In this document: positions 11,423 to 24,026 of the stretch, piece by piece
Layout: each line of letters opens with the position of its first letter
How positions within the stretch are numbered: position 1 is the first letter of the stretch
Assembly: GCA_039881045.1 (NCBI GenBank)
Contig: JAYWVB010000026.1
Span: forward strand, 412,836 to 476,835
DNA from: Chaetomium olivaceum
Lineage: Eukaryota; Ascomycota; Sordariomycetes; Sordariales; Chaetomiaceae
DNA length: 64,000 bases
Reading direction: 5' to 3'
Program-made: the position numbers and the translations under genes
Notes under the pieces: generated by a model
The model's database searches: none
The model's input: only the letters and a program-made list of their open reading frames with translations
Told to the model about the DNA's origin: nothing

Positions 11423-14400
11423 CTAAGCCGTTTCCGCGCCCTTCCCCTCCTTTTGTTTATCCTTCCCCTTATCCTTTTCCTTTTCATGTCCCCCGCGCTC
11501 CCATAACCTGCCCATCCCCATGCCCATGCCCAACCCCCTACTTTTCTTTTCCTTGACCCCGCCGTCTCCCTTTAGGGATTTCCCCTCCCCATCCCTATCC
11601 CTCCTCTCCTCCGCCATGCTCTCCTTCCCGCCACTCAACGACGGCAACGACACGCCACCCTTCAATATCTTCTCCTTTCCGGCAGCAGCCTTTTTCTCCT
11701 TCTCTTTCTCCTTCTCTCTTTCCTTTTCCTTCTCCCTCTTCTCCCCCCACTCCCACAACCTCCCCCCTCTCCCTTGATGCCGCCGCCACTCTGCCCTCGC
11801 CACCTTCATCAACAAGTCCTCATCTTGAACCGGGATCCAGGACGTCAAAGCCTTCATGGCGTTCTCAAAGTCCGAGTCCAGCAGCACGTCGCGCAGGGCG
11901 TGGATCAGGGCGGCGGCCGTCGCGTGCAGGATGTCCAGGCCCTTGGGTGCCGTCGTATCGCCCTGCTGGGGGTGGGGGGCAACGATGTGGTATGCTGCCG
12001 ATGCGGCGGCCGCTGCGATGGGGGTGGGTGAGGGGGTTGGCGAAGGAGTTGGTTCGGGCGGACAGTCGCCGAGAAGCATGAAGACGTCCCAGACGCGGAG
12101 TTGGGCTGGGAAGGGGATGGAGAGGTTGAAGAGGGTCAGGTACCAGCGAGTTCCGTAGGCGGTTGCGTCGATATCGAGTTCGTTTTGCTGCACAGAGTTA
12201 GTACGCCATTGTATGTCATTGCCAGATATAAAATAAAAACCGCGGGTTAGAAGAACAAAACGTACAAGCTTCATCGCTACATCCTTGCCCGCGCCCATCA
12301 GCCACCGCTCCTCGAGTTCCTTCAACGCACTCATCAACCCCTCAAACCCGGGCTGATACAGCCGCTCCAGTCCGCGATACCGCCACAGCCGCACTAACAT
12401 GACAAAGGCTCTCTCCTCGTCGAAATAGCACAGCAGCGTCGCGGCGAGGCTGGCCATACCCTGCACATAGCCCGTTCCGGGGAAATAGAGCGAGATGGCG
12501 TGTAGCACGCGAAACAGCAGACGCTGGCCCCCGCGGTAGCGGCGGCGAAACATGATGTGGCCGTTGACGGTGCGCGGCACATCCAAGTCGATCTGCACGT
12601 CGTCGGGCGAGGCGACGGCCTGCAGACGACGGAACTCGGCAATGAGGTAGTCCTCCGTCTCGCGTGGGGTCTTGTTGTGGACGTGGTTGTAATTGTGAGC
12701 GGCAGCGCTGGTCGCGAGAAAGGCGTACCAGGCGGCGGAGCGCCAGCAGTCGGGGATGCCTTTCCAGGTGCGGTCGATGAGCTTGGGCGAGGTGGTGTCA
12801 AACGTGTAGGACATGCCCTTGCCTTGCGGGCCGTCAAGGGGCTGTGGTTCAAGTCCGGGACCGGGAGCGTTGTTGTCATGGCTGCTGCTGGCGATGCCAG
12901 TTTTGACGGCGGTGGCCATTTTCCGCCATTTCTCGGAGCGCTCTGCTTCTTTACGTTTCTGCGCCTCGAGCATCTTGCCCATCTTTTCGTCGTCCGTGAT
13001 GCCAGTCAGGCCTGCTTGCAGGGATAGCATCTCACTGGCCTCATCCATCCATCTACGGTCGCGGTTGTGCGGAAGACGGTTGGTGGCTGAGCGGATCGAC
13101 GACCGGGTAGATCGCCGAGAGATGGTCGACAGCTCGGACGAATACGTGTTCAGCGACCGCGCCGAAACTTTTCGACTAGGAGGACGGATGAAACCGCCGG
13201 GCAGCGACGACGAGTAGGACGTAGATGGGCGTTTGGTCAAGACGTTTCTCCTCCTAGTCGAAAGCGGCGACGACCTCGGCACCGACGACTCGGCACGCGA
13301 CACGGGACGCCTGGGGCTGATGAAGCCATAGCGGTCGACTTCAGAGCCGTCGAGATCGGCCCAGTCCTCGATCCCTCCCGCGCGCTCGTACTCGCGTCGG
13401 ACCTGGCTATCTCGTAGCGGAGACAAGGAATTGGCCGAACGCGGAGTAATTGTAGTGGGCGGGGGGTTGGACGGACCGGCGCCTTGGTGAAGACCGGATG
13501 CTGAAGGATGATCGGAAGGACGAGACAATCTAGACGCGGGTCAAGCCAGTTAGCGGACGAAATCGAATGAAATCAGACCTGGAGAGCTCAAGGAAACCAT
13601 ACACAACGTTCTCTTCCTCTTCGGACGGGACCTCGGCAGTGGGCTCGAGGCGCTCGGGATACGAGACGCGCCCCCCATCTTCCCAATTCAGGTCCTCGCC
13701 GGATTCATAGAGTGATCTCACCTTTTGTGATTCCCTCTCTACATCCATCGACGAGACGCGAATGCTGGGAACAACAGACGGTGCGTCGACCGGCGGCGGC
13801 GCACGGGGTTTCTCGACCGTCACGTCGGTCATGCCGGCCGGGTCGGTCTTCCCAGGGCGCGACTCGGGGGATGCGGATGCGGAGCTGCCATTGTTATTGT
13901 CGATTACGGTTGTCGGGGTTTGGGGATCGGACGACGCGGATGTGATGGTGGTGGTCGCGTGTTGCTGGTGTTGCTGGTGTTGTTGGTCCGCGGGAGGCGC
14001 ATTGGATTTCGCATCGGGGGTAGACATCATTAGCGACTTGAAGAGGCTATTCTTGCCGCCAAACATAATGCTCCCCCGCTTGGAGAAAGAAAGAGCACCG
14101 AAGTCGTCCCATAGACTGTCGTCCGGGATAGGGGTGTTGATCGGCGCAAAAGATTTGCCGGAGGTTGTCGCAGAACAGAAAGGGGTCTGGGGATCTTCCC
14201 TGTCAGTGCTCACAGGCCCTGGCACGCCTGCGAGGCCTTGCACCTCTGGCCCTGTCGCCTGTGGGGGGAGCTTAGGCGATTTGGGCGACCTAGCCGAGCC
14301 CCGCAACGGGTCCGCGTCGGGAGGCGCTGCCTGTGCTGCAGCCCTGTCGGCGCCAAGCATCTTTTTCCGCAGCTTTTTCGATCCTTGAGACCCAGTGCCG

Positions 14401-15047
14401 AAGCCCTTGCTGAATTTCGTGGTGAACGAACTGCGTCGCGTGGGCGAAGGCGACGGCGACGGCGACGGCACCGACTGCGTCGGCGAGGTGACTGTAGATT
14501 CCGGGTTTTCGGGGCGAGGCGGAATGGAAACCGTCAGCGTCAGCGGCGGTGGAACAAATTGGCTGATGAGGGTCGACTGAGGTGGGTTGACGATCTCTTC
14601 CTCGTCATCGGAATACACCGATGGAGTATCGGCGGTCTGGTCCAATATTTTCTGATGGACAGGGTCCTCAGCATCCTCTTCTCGGAGAGTAATGGACGAT
14701 GAGGTTGGTGCCCCCGAATCTCTTTTCCACTCGTCGCCTTGCGACGGCCGCGATAGCCTCCGCTGGGTGCGGAACAGCGGGTGCTCCTCTTGCGGTGGAG
14801 CCACAGGTACAGGCGGTGGGCTGATGGTGATGGGAGATGTCGCTGCAGTTGAAGATGTGATTGTCGAGTGGGCGCGGGCCAGACGACGAGGGTTTCGTGG
14901 TGGAGGGAGGGGGATGGGGAGCTCTGCCTGCTTGGTTTCCTCGTACCGTAGTGCAACCAAGCCCGTGTCGTCTCGGAAAGGGGCAAGGCGAGCTGATGCT
15001 GCTGACCTGCCCCTGTGGCGCACGCTGCCAAATTTCTGAGGTGCCAT
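11423..15047 (-). CDS. TBC-domain Rab GTPase-activating protein
   Basis: Three exons (15047-13603, 13529-12266, 12187-11423) encode about 1157 residues. The start is the ATG giving MAPQKFGSVRHRGRSA. The first ~700 residues are Ser/Pro-rich and disordered. A TBC domain follows at about 735-1020 (WKGIPDCWRSAAWYAF onward), with the catalytic arginine finger in DLDVPRT, the glutamine finger in YVQGM and the conserved core ATAYGTRWYLTLFN and RVWDVFMLLGD. A low-complexity PTPSP insert interrupts the domain after LLGD. The C-terminus is a Lys/Glu-rich tail. TBC proteins accelerate GTP hydrolysis by Rab GTPases in membrane traffic; the target Rab cannot be read from sequence. The introns are 73 nt (13530-13602) and 78 nt (12188-12265). 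The second is a multiple of three with no in-frame stop, so its retention would insert 26 residues. Confidence 0.93.
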
Positions 15048-18000
15048 TGCTTCGAGGTTGCAGCTCTTTCCCAAAGCGTCGAAGCAACGGTCGCGGCACA
15101 GTTACTTCTTCTCCCTTGCAACGTGAATGTGAGGGAATCCTTGTGCCGATTGCTACACTATTGAGATGAAGCGCAAAGGGGAGAAAAGGAAGGGAAGAAG
15201 AAAAAAATATCCAGCAATTCGAAGTTGGAATCGAGAGGGGTCGCGGTCAAGTACCAGTCCAGTCGGTGGTCGGGATCGAGATGGTTAGGTAGGTAGTTAT
15301 GGTCCACTGTCAGTGCAGTCCGGTAGTTAATGCACTCCGATGTCTCGTCCCAACTCGGACGTATCGTGAGGACCACGGTTCACAGAAGAGGGGTCTGTTG
15401 GCAGTTCAGAACACAAACTGCCAGAAATAGAGATCGGGGTCGGCAGGGAGGGTGGCTCTTAATTATCCCCTCATACTATCTACCAAGCAACCACCAAAAC
15501 CTTGGCTGCTTCCATCTGGAGCTCCATTACTACGATAGGTGTGGGCAATTGGAGCCTTGCTTTTCCCCGGTATTTGTGTGAACCCAATGGGGTTGCGGGT
15601 GGTCGTGGGGTGTGGCTTCTTGCTAGCCCGGACCGACTCCGCTCCTCTCCTCTTCCTTGTCGTTCACGATGCGGTGAGTTGATAAACCGAGTGAACAAAC
15701 GGCCTAACTAACGTGTTCACGGTCCGGGCCATCCAGAGACCGCCACACTGACGTCTGGGCGTTTGCCGTCAAACCACCCAGTGCACATTCCAGCGGCCCG
15801 CATGTAATAAATTTCAGTTGGGCGGCCATCGAATGACCGAACGGCAGCTGGTAGGTAGGGTTACTCTCTAATTTGGTAGAAGCAATTGCCTTCTTCCATT
15901 GCAACTGAAGCTCCGGCCAAAGCAAGGCTTGCTCGATTACCGGGCATGTCACATAAAAGTCTCCGGCAAACCTGGCTTGGAGCCTTTTACGTTGTAGATC
16001 ATTGCTCAAATCCAGTCTGGCGTAGAAGCTCAATCCAGAAAGACCGCTTCTCTTCTTGAAAAGATCAGCAAGAGCGAACGAGTCGGTCAAAGTGTCTTGC
16101 ATTGCGTGTGGTACTGGTGCATGACAAGCATGCGTCTTTTGCCCTTAACACTTACACATCTCGCTTCGCCCCTCCAGATCGTAACGTGTAATGTGTGTAA
16201 CATACAGCTTGCCTAGTGTAGTTCTGAATTTGTATCACTGTTCTTTCTCGTGTAGATTTCTTTTTCTTTTTTTATTTCTTTTTTCTTCAGCTCAGGTAGA
16301 TCTTCTCATCTACTTTCAATCTCAACGCAACAATCTTTTCCATCTCTCGAAGCCGACGATCGTGGAAGATCGAGGCAAAAGACGATCGCCGTTACGGTAA
16401 CGCCAAGATAGATTTCGATCCGATTCAAGAGGCCCACGGAACCCACCCCGATTTCCCCGCGCCATGGCCATCGATGTGGGGTTAGTCTTCTCTCTCGGTC
16501 ATTTTATGACTCTCTCCCACATCGTCACTCGTCAATTCGGAGCAAAACCCCACACAATAAGGTAGCCATGCCAGGCGAACAACAAGGCCAGAGGCTAGTT
16601 GATCAGCGAGTGATGTCCCGCATGACTGTTCTCCAACGGAATTCCAGGGTCCGGTTCGACGGTGCAACTGACTGATTGGACCGCCGACGTGGCACCAATT
16701 TAGCCAACTCATCCGTCCCCCATCTCGGTCATTTATGGCACGGAACGGAGTGCGATGGGCTAAGGTCAGTGGTGATGAGATGCCACTGGCCGTCTTTTTT
16801 GATGTTTCTGCCTCCGTGCTACCTCTTCGGGCTCCACGGGACCATTGATTCCCTGTGGCGAGCTGAAGGGAACTCGGAGCGTATTCCGTAAGCCATATTC
16901 CGTAAACCACTGAACAAAACCCGCGATGCTTCATCGATCAGAATGCCCGAGAGATCTTCAGTTGATGGCATCATCGTCACGAAAAAGCAAATCCTCATCC
17001 AAAGTCCCAGAACTTGTGCCGTTTTACCCCTGAATTGGGCGTCGATGGCCAACGCGCCACCACGATAACCAGCTGCAAGTCAGTCAGCGTGTCTCACCTG
17101 TCCCGCGGCGCCAGCAACGCAAAGCAATCGCATCTCCAAACGCCATGATGCTCTCTCCCCCCATCCCCGCCTTCTGATTGTACGTCCGCACCCGTGCCTG
17201 GCCCAGTCCACGACAGCCAGCTGTCAGCGCAATCTCCGATCATGCACAACCTCAGATCCAATTCCATCTCCCACCGCCCACTCGCAAAAACACCTCAACC
17301 CCATCCATACCATCGCCATGTCGTAGTCAGGTAGATATCGAAAATCCAGACACCGTCAAACCGTCAAACCAGCAAGCCCCCATCACCCACGAACCAACCC
17401 CTCAACCGAACCGAACCGAACCGAACCACACAAAAATAACATGAGAAGAAATCATTCCCAAACCCACAAACCACAAACCACGTTCCACATCCACCCCCAA
17501 CCAACCAGCCTGCCGCCATCCGCCCGTCCATCCCATCCATCCCATCCCATCCCATCCAACCGGATACTGCCCACCGGCCGGCCGGCCAGACCAGGCTTGG
17601 CAACCCACGCAAGCCCAACCAGGCCCGACAAGTCGTTTCCTTTCAAATCTCCCGTCCCTTGCAGCTTGCATGAAGGCCACGAGCCAACCACGAGCTAACC
17701 ACCTCCCGCGGCAGCGGTCCGGGACGGGGGGAGGGGCAAGGAGATGGTGTGGCAAACAAACGAAGAGGGAAGGAGGGGAAGGGAAAAAAAGGAAATTGAC
17801 CCTGGCCTCTGTTGGCTTGTTTGCTTGTTGGCTGCAGGTACGTCGGTAAAATGATATGTAGATGGGTATTCGTAGGGCTGCTGGCTGCAGTTGCTGAGTT
17901 TCTGGAAACCCAGTCAGTTATACTGGGATATTGTGTTGGGGATGGCAGCCGTATCAGGGAGCCTCCCCAGCCATGGTAAGTAAGCTACGTAGATACCTTC

Positions 18001-18469
18001 CCCACGCGAACGTCAAAGTCGCGAGTAGCAGAAGACTGGAGCAGACAAGAACAGAAACTGGCGACGGAAAACGGCAAAACGGCGTTTGTCTATCCTAGCC
18101 ATCCCAATGGCCAATGCCGGCTTTCTCATCCGCACCTAACGACCCGTCTTCAAACCCTCCCATCCGGCCGCTTCGCGTCTGGATCCACACTTACACGCAG
18201 CCCGCCATTCATTGCTGCATCCGGCCATCCATCCATCTATCACATCCACTGGCCTACCCGACGATGTGGGATGTGGTGGTATGCAAAGTTCCATCTTCTT
18301 ACCCCCAGCTCAAGAGCGCGCGCCAACCAGCCCGGCCCAATGCCAATATCTTCACCATGCGCCATATCTTGCCGTGCCACGTCTCTCCCGACCCCCGCGC
18401 GTCGTCACGCCCGACTTACATGTAAACGGCAGCGGCAGCTAACCGCCAAATTCAACGACAAAAGTTTTG
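15048..18469. other. Intergenic region, upstream of the Rab-GAP gene
   Basis: About 3.4 kb with no secure gene. It should contain the promoter of the minus-strand TBC gene and the 3' region of the ankyrin-DIL gene. Simple repeats occur at 17406-17427 (CCGAA units) and 17530-17560 (CCATC units). One isolated minus-strand frame at 15704-16102 is listed separately. Confidence 0.5.
15704..16102 (-). CDS. Isolated small open frame, hypothetical
   Basis: An ATG-initiated 132-residue frame (MQDTLTDSFALADLFKKRSG onward) in sequence that is less GC-rich than its surroundings, where long frames are less likely by chance. No signal peptide, membrane segment or family is recognised, and no intron is needed. 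It may be an orphan gene or chance. Confidence 0.22.
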   Translation of the reverse strand: MQDTLTDSFALADLFKKRSGLSGLSFYARLDLSNDLQRKRLQARFAGDFYVTCPVIEQALLWPELQLQWKKAIASTKLESNPTYQLPFGHSMAAQLKFITCGPLECALGGLTANAQTSVWRSLDGPDREHVS

Positions 18470-21147
18470 TCAAGCCTCGTCATCATCCCACTCACCCTCC
18501 CCGAACCTCCGACCCCCACCGACCCCGTGCCCACCATTACCGCCCCCGCCTCCACTGCCTCCCCCAGCTTCAATCTTCTCCAGGAACTCGGCCGGGATTG
18601 TCGGTATGTACTTCCTCTCTCGCTCCCGATTAAGCCCCCCAAAGCCGGCGCCGTAGCTCACCAGCATGTCCGTGACGCTGGGCAGCGTGAAGGGTAACAT
18701 CAAGGCCGGATCGAAGAGCAGATTGGGCGGTGCCTCGTCGTCGTCCTCTTGTTCTTCCCCGGTCGTCGCCGTCTCCGTTTTGGGGGTGGCCGGTGTTGCG
18801 GCCTGCGCAGCGTGGCCGTTGGAGGATTTCCCTGGCGTACTGGGCGGCGAGGCGGCGGCGGTAGCAGCGGCAGCACGGTTCCGCTCCCTCCTGAGGGCAG
18901 CCTCTTTCTGTATGGCTACGAGGTACTTCATGGCACTCTTGGGTAGGCCCTTTTCGCCGACCTCGGGTCGGTAGTGCGTGGCGGTGTGGATGAGTTGTTG
19001 CGGGGTGAGGGTCTTGAGCTGCTGTAAGGTGCCGACGAGAGCCTCGAGGTCGTCGGCGTCGAGGGACGAGAAGCACTGCAGCCACTGAAGCAGCTGGATG
19101 ACAGGGGACAGGTGGCGCCGGGCGGCGTCTACGGTGGTCTCACCCGACGACTTCATCTCGCCTTGCTCGTAGTGCTCCGGTTGGCGGTTGTTCTGGCGCG
19201 CCCAGTCCTCAAGCGTCGATATGTTCATGCGGATCTGCATCGCTTTAGTGCGGGCGAGGTATTTGCGGTTCGACATGATGCGGTTAAAGAGTTCCGCGCC
19301 GAGCCAGTAGATGAGCTGCGAAACGATCTGGGCCGTGATGACCGAGTGGACGTCGTAGAGATCGAGGACGAAGAGCGTCGAGGAAAGGAGGGAGGTAACG
19401 TTGCGCGGGGAGGGCTTTGCTCGCTGCTTGGGGGACGGTGGCCGTAGCCGCTTCTCGAGGGGCTCTTCCTTGACCTCCTTTTTCCGCTTGAAAATCTTCC
19501 ACTCGTTCTGGAACGTTATGTCTTCGAAGCCCGGTATTGTTTCGTGGTCCAGCATGGCCACGTCTAGGACCTTGTCGAGCCGCCGCTCGGCATCTCTGAC
19601 TATTAGTATGAATATTTCGTTTATAAGCTCGGCGAGCTGCGCCTGGAATTCTGTAGTGGCCTCAACAAGCCCAGCGTCCTTCTTGAGGTAATGTAGTAAA
19701 AGAGTCGCATTCGACATCCAAAATGCTAGGATGGTCATGTCCCACTGGTGCTTCTCCACCATCGAGTTGATCTTGACCATGGCGCTGATGAGTAGCTTCC
19801 CTAGCAGCTCGGGGCTAGAGTGATAATGTGCGTATCGCGCCCCCAGGAAAACCATGTTTGCGGGCACCGGTTTTTGAGATGGCGACCGCTGAGGGGTCAT
19901 GTTTGTAATGACGATATCTAAGATGCGATCCAGCTCGTTCTCCTGGAAAACGAACATTTGGTCGTGGAGACACCTTGACCAATCGAACTCCTGCTGTTCT
20001 TCCTCAAGTTCTTCGGGAGACTAGAATTTTTAGGTTAGTTTGTAGGGGATGCATGGGAGGAAGCAATGCTCACCTCGGGCTGGTCATCCATGCCCACGTT
20101 TCCAAGGTCTACTTCCAGGTCACGGGCACTCTCCATCATCATCCGACGCCTCATCTCGTTTTCGGCAAGCTCCTCCTCGAATTTGTCCTGACTCAACCCG
20201 GGGTTGTAAAAGTCGTCCACTGCCCCAGCGGTCCCGATGCCGTACCCGCTGAGATAGAATGACATGTCGCTGTCGGGAGCAACGAAGTCGAATGCTGTCC
20301 TCCCAGACGACGTCTTAGCTTCGGTAGAGGCGCCATTATCTAATAATAGCTTCGCAATGCCTTTGTGCCGGTTTGTCATAGCCCACATGAGGGCGCTCCA
20401 CTGGTTTCGGTCCTGCTTGTTGACGTCTGCCCCAGCGTCGAGGAGGGCTTGGACTACGGATTCGTGGCCCTGGGCTCGGCATTAGTGGGAAATGGTGGGC
20501 GCCGCGACCGGTCGACTCACAAAACAGCTCGCATATATGAGGGCTGGCGTGCCCTCGTCGTCAGGGGTATTCGTATCAATGTACTGCCTCGCTTTGCCCT
20601 TGAGGATTTTGTTAACCGAGTCGACGTTGCCATTGCTTGCAGCCATGATGAATGTCTTTTGCAGAATGTCTCTCTTCTCCTCAGCGGACCTGTTCTCGTC
20701 GGTAGCGATGGCATCCTCGTCCTCGAAGGCGGCGCCCGCTGCGTGGGCGGCCTGGGCGGCGAGCATCTCCATTAGGCGAGATTCGCTTTCCGGCCCCCCT
20801 TTCGTCAGGTCCTCGCCGTAGTTGTCGTCGAGTGCTAGGTCGCCAAAGGTCATGGGCTTCGCGAGCATGGGTGATGTCAAAAACTGTGATTGCCCTGCGG
20901 GAGTCATATTCAGCTAGCTGGATTTATAAGGGGCATAGTGCACCGAAGTAGTTATGACATGGGGGGAGCGAGGCGAGGAGGACTAACCCTGCCATCCATC
21001 GTACATCTCGGTCTCTGGTACTAGTTCTGTCGGCACATGCCGCCTGTCATCGAGGGAGCGCGGAAGGTCGGAGGGCAGCGCCCTCTTCTTCTGGGGTAGT
21101 TCTCCATCGCCGGCACCGAAACCACCCTCAGAATCCCCGAGATCCAT
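18470..21147 (-). CDS. Ankyrin-repeat and DIL (dilute) domain protein
   Basis: Four exons (21147-20988, 20894-20521, 20469-20074, 20020-18470) join in phase to about 826 residues. The introns are 93, 51 and 53 nt with standard signals. The N-terminus MDLGDSEGGFGAGDGELPQK is acidic and disordered. Ankyrin repeats follow at about 115-235 (TFIMAASNGNVDSVNKIL; GTPALIYASCFGHESVVQAL; WSALMWAMTNRHKGIAKLLL). A DIL domain spans about 330-660 (MSNATLLLHYLKKD; IYWLGAELFNRIMSNRKYL). DIL domains form the cargo-binding tail of class V myosins. This ankyrin-DIL architecture without a motor is a fungal family of unproven role, possibly a trafficking adaptor. The C-terminus is Gly-rich and ends in acidic residues. 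The gene is tandem with allantoicase upstream. Confidence 0.92.
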
Positions 21148-21892
21148 GGTCTAGGGCAATGTGGTGTGGCATGCGGCTGCCGTTCATTCCCTCATGGGCG
21201 GACGCTCTCAAAAATCGTAGGGAGCATCCAGGGATAGGTCCGTAGGTCGCGGGTCTGACTTCTCAGGGGTCGACGGAGGTCGATTGATAAACGGAACGTT
21301 CTAGGGCGTCAGAAATCGAGGGATGCCGAGTGATACCGAGTACCGCTGTCTTGATCGTTTCCCCTCCAAGCAATGTAATTAGGCGTGCCCAAAGTTGGCT
21401 TGGCTGTCTTGCTGTGTGAGGTGAGAACACCCCACCTTGCTGGCCCGTGCGTTCGATAAGAGATACGACCCCCAAGGTGCACAGGAAGGAATGGAACTTG
21501 TTGGTTCTTCCCTTTCTTTTCCTTAACATTCAAGAGTGGGAGTTTTCCTTCTGTACAACCAACTCCTTTGGCACACACATTGGTAATCACTCATGTGCCA
21601 CAGCTGTGCTTTGACACCTGGAATATGGAATCAAGGCTGAAACTCAAAATTCTCTTCCTTGAGAGTTGATTATGACTTGGTTTCACACCGAGTGCTGCCA
21701 AGAGATCTTCAACATATATGTGTATATGATTATTTTATCCTGCCATTTATGTTATTTTATTCTTCTCATGTTTTTGATGCTGTTCACTGGGTTTGTACTG
21801 CTTTCGTATCGCCTTGATTCCTGCTCCATCTGATCTCAGCACCCCGCCACCCTCAGTTTTGTTTCAATGCATCCCATGGTCAGACCAAATCA
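21148..21892. other. Intergenic region between DIL and allantoicase genes
   Basis: About 0.75 kb holding the promoter of the minus-strand ankyrin-DIL gene and the AT-richer 3' UTR of allantoicase (21720-21830). No gene seen. Confidence 0.6.
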
Positions 21893-23026
21893 TCAAACAG
21901 CCCTCTTCCCAAAAGCACGCAGTCTCTTGACTCCTCCATCAGGCACCATGATGAGCTTCACATGGGTGAATGCTTTGTCTTTCACCAGGCTTTCTGTGGG
22001 GTGCTCTGCATCAGGGCCGCACTTGATGGGTTCCACCATGTTGACCCAACCCTCAGCATCTGCAGTTGGCTCCGAATCACCCTTCCACTCGGTCGCTTCG
22101 AGCTTCACCTGCTGTGGGTAGTTGCCTCGGAAGTGGGCCGTATCGACTAGGAAATTCTGAATATACCCCGGCGCCCCCAGCCTGATGATGGCCCAATCGA
22201 CGTGGCCCTTGGTCCGGGACCGCGCCGTCTCCCACCCATCCCCCATGTGCTTGCCACGGCCGGGCAAGATCAGGTTGGATGGGGAGCTGTAGTGCTGATT
22301 GTTGCATGAGACGGCCACGCCACCGTTCTGGGCAGCGGCAAGGTCGAAGATGGCTTCCTTGTCCTCTGGAAAGACGGGCACGGCGTGTCCGAAGAGGCGG
22401 AACCGAGCGATGCCGCCGTCGGGGTACATGTTGAGGCGGACGTGCGTGTACTGCTTCTTGGTGGGGTTGTTGAGCTTCCACCCGAACCTCTGCGTTGGCC
22501 CACATTCCTGAATGCCGAGGATGGTCTCCCAGCCCCCGCGACCGCCTTTCCATGACAGGACCTCATCGTCGTTTTGACTGAAGCAGCCTTCGACCGAAAT
22601 GGCGGGCGCGTGGTTACCGGTAAAGAAAGCCGTGTTCACTTCAACGCCCTCCACTGTACCCGAGGCCACACCTAGGCGGATGACAACCCAGTCGAAGGGC
22701 TCCGGGTTGTGCCTTCTAGTTTCCCAGCCATCATACCAAGCGCCCGTATAAACGAACTTGCCAGCTTGCTGTATGGGTGGTGCCGGGTTGATTAGGTTGG
22801 TAGCCTCTGCAAACCACTGGTCTGAGAAGCCGAGGACTTTACTTTCAAGGCCCTCCGACACAAGATCTAGTATGGTTAGTCACATCAGCAAAGTGAAAGG
22901 GGCAGTCTTTAAAAACGAGACGAATGTTGACGGACCGATGCAGCTTGACCGAAAGGTCTGGTCGATCTCTTCGGATGGAACCCGGGTGGCCTTGACGTCC
23001 TCTAGCTTGTACTCAATGTCCTCCAT
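21893..23026 (-). CDS. alc: Allantoicase
   Basis: Two exons (23026-22936 and 22866-21893) with a 69-nt intron encode 354 residues, the usual length for fungal allantoicase. The start MEDIEYKLEDVKATRVPSEE and the splice junction (FRSSCI then DLVSEGLESKV) match the family. The two tandem allantoicase-type beta-sandwich halves are seen as paired motifs: GAWYDGWETRRHNPEPFDWV and GDGWETARSRTKGHVDWAII. The enzyme hydrolyses allantoate to ureidoglycolate and urea in cytosolic purine catabolism. In Neurospora the gene is under GATA-factor nitrogen control, and two HGATAR sites lie just upstream here. Highly confident. Confidence 0.97.
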
Positions 23027-24026
23027 GATGCCGGTAGTAGGCAAGGGAGACAAATATGGGGATTGGTAGTTGATGGTTATCAAGTGACGGCTACGACACA
23101 ACTACTGTCTAGCTAGGGCACATATAGCTAACATGGAAAATGATAAGAGGGGAGGGGATAGGAGGGGATCTAAAGGGAAACAGAACGGCTAGTTTCTTAT
23201 CTCGCAAACGGGGACTGGAACGTTCCACCCTGCCACGCCTGCATTCTTAGAGAGGTACCATCCGGTGGGCATCGGCCGGCTCCGTACGGCCTCTGGCGGC
23301 CTGTGGGCACTTGAAAGCGTTGCGGAGGCGGGGCGGCGGGGGCCTTTTCGGCTTGACGGTGCCACTGATTGTATCTAATTATCTAATAGTACGTAAGCAG
23401 TGAAGAAGCTCGGCATCCGGGACAGTTGAGTTTTCTTTTTTGCCATCTTGCTCGCGTGCCGCCTGGTCGGATGTGGCAGCGGGGCAGCAACTGGTTTGGT
23501 CTCGGCACGCCTTCCTGCAGGCAGGCAACGGCAGGCAACTCGGTCAAGCCACCGCTGGCACTTTCTGGGCGGATTGAAATCATACAACGCTTATTGGTTG
23601 GAGCATCCAGCTTGCTGCCGTCATCGCGAGCCCGAGCTGCACCATCACTAAACTCCGTCACGGCCTGGGCCGAATTCTACTGTACGGTTTCGGAGTTTAG
23701 CTGTGCACCATTGCGATAATAGGTGCTGCTTTTAGGAAGAGGGTCCCAAAGCAAAACATTACACGGTCCGGGGCCAATAGCCTCCTTTTCATGCAAGTTG
23801 TCGACAAGCTGTTGGACCAACACGGCCCGCCAGAGCTCCCCAGCTTCTAACGGGAGCTAGGCCCCCCCTTCGACACTTACATAACCACAGCTTTCCCCGC
23901 AGCTTTACACCTTGACCCGTCCTCCGCATCCTCCACACTTCATACGGCCATCAGAATAGTCTGCAGTGCTGAATTCGAGACCAACGGCCGCTTGAGGTCA
24001 TCAAGCATCCGCGTGGCAAATCCAAC
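23027..24026. other. Divergent promoter region, allantoicase / cytochrome b561
   Basis: About 1 kb between two divergently transcribed starts (minus at 23026, plus at 24027). It contains the GATA sites above and no gene that I recognise. Confidence 0.65.
23141..23202. promoter_or_regulatory. Candidate GATA-factor (NIT2/AreA) sites
   Basis: TGATAAG at 23141-23147 and CTTATCT (AGATAAG on the minus strand) at 23196-23202 lie 115-176 bases upstream of the allantoicase start. These are core sites for nitrogen GATA activators of the NIT2/AreA type. GATA hexamers are common by chance, but the spacing of two sites and the known regulation of this pathway support the call. Confidence 0.5.
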
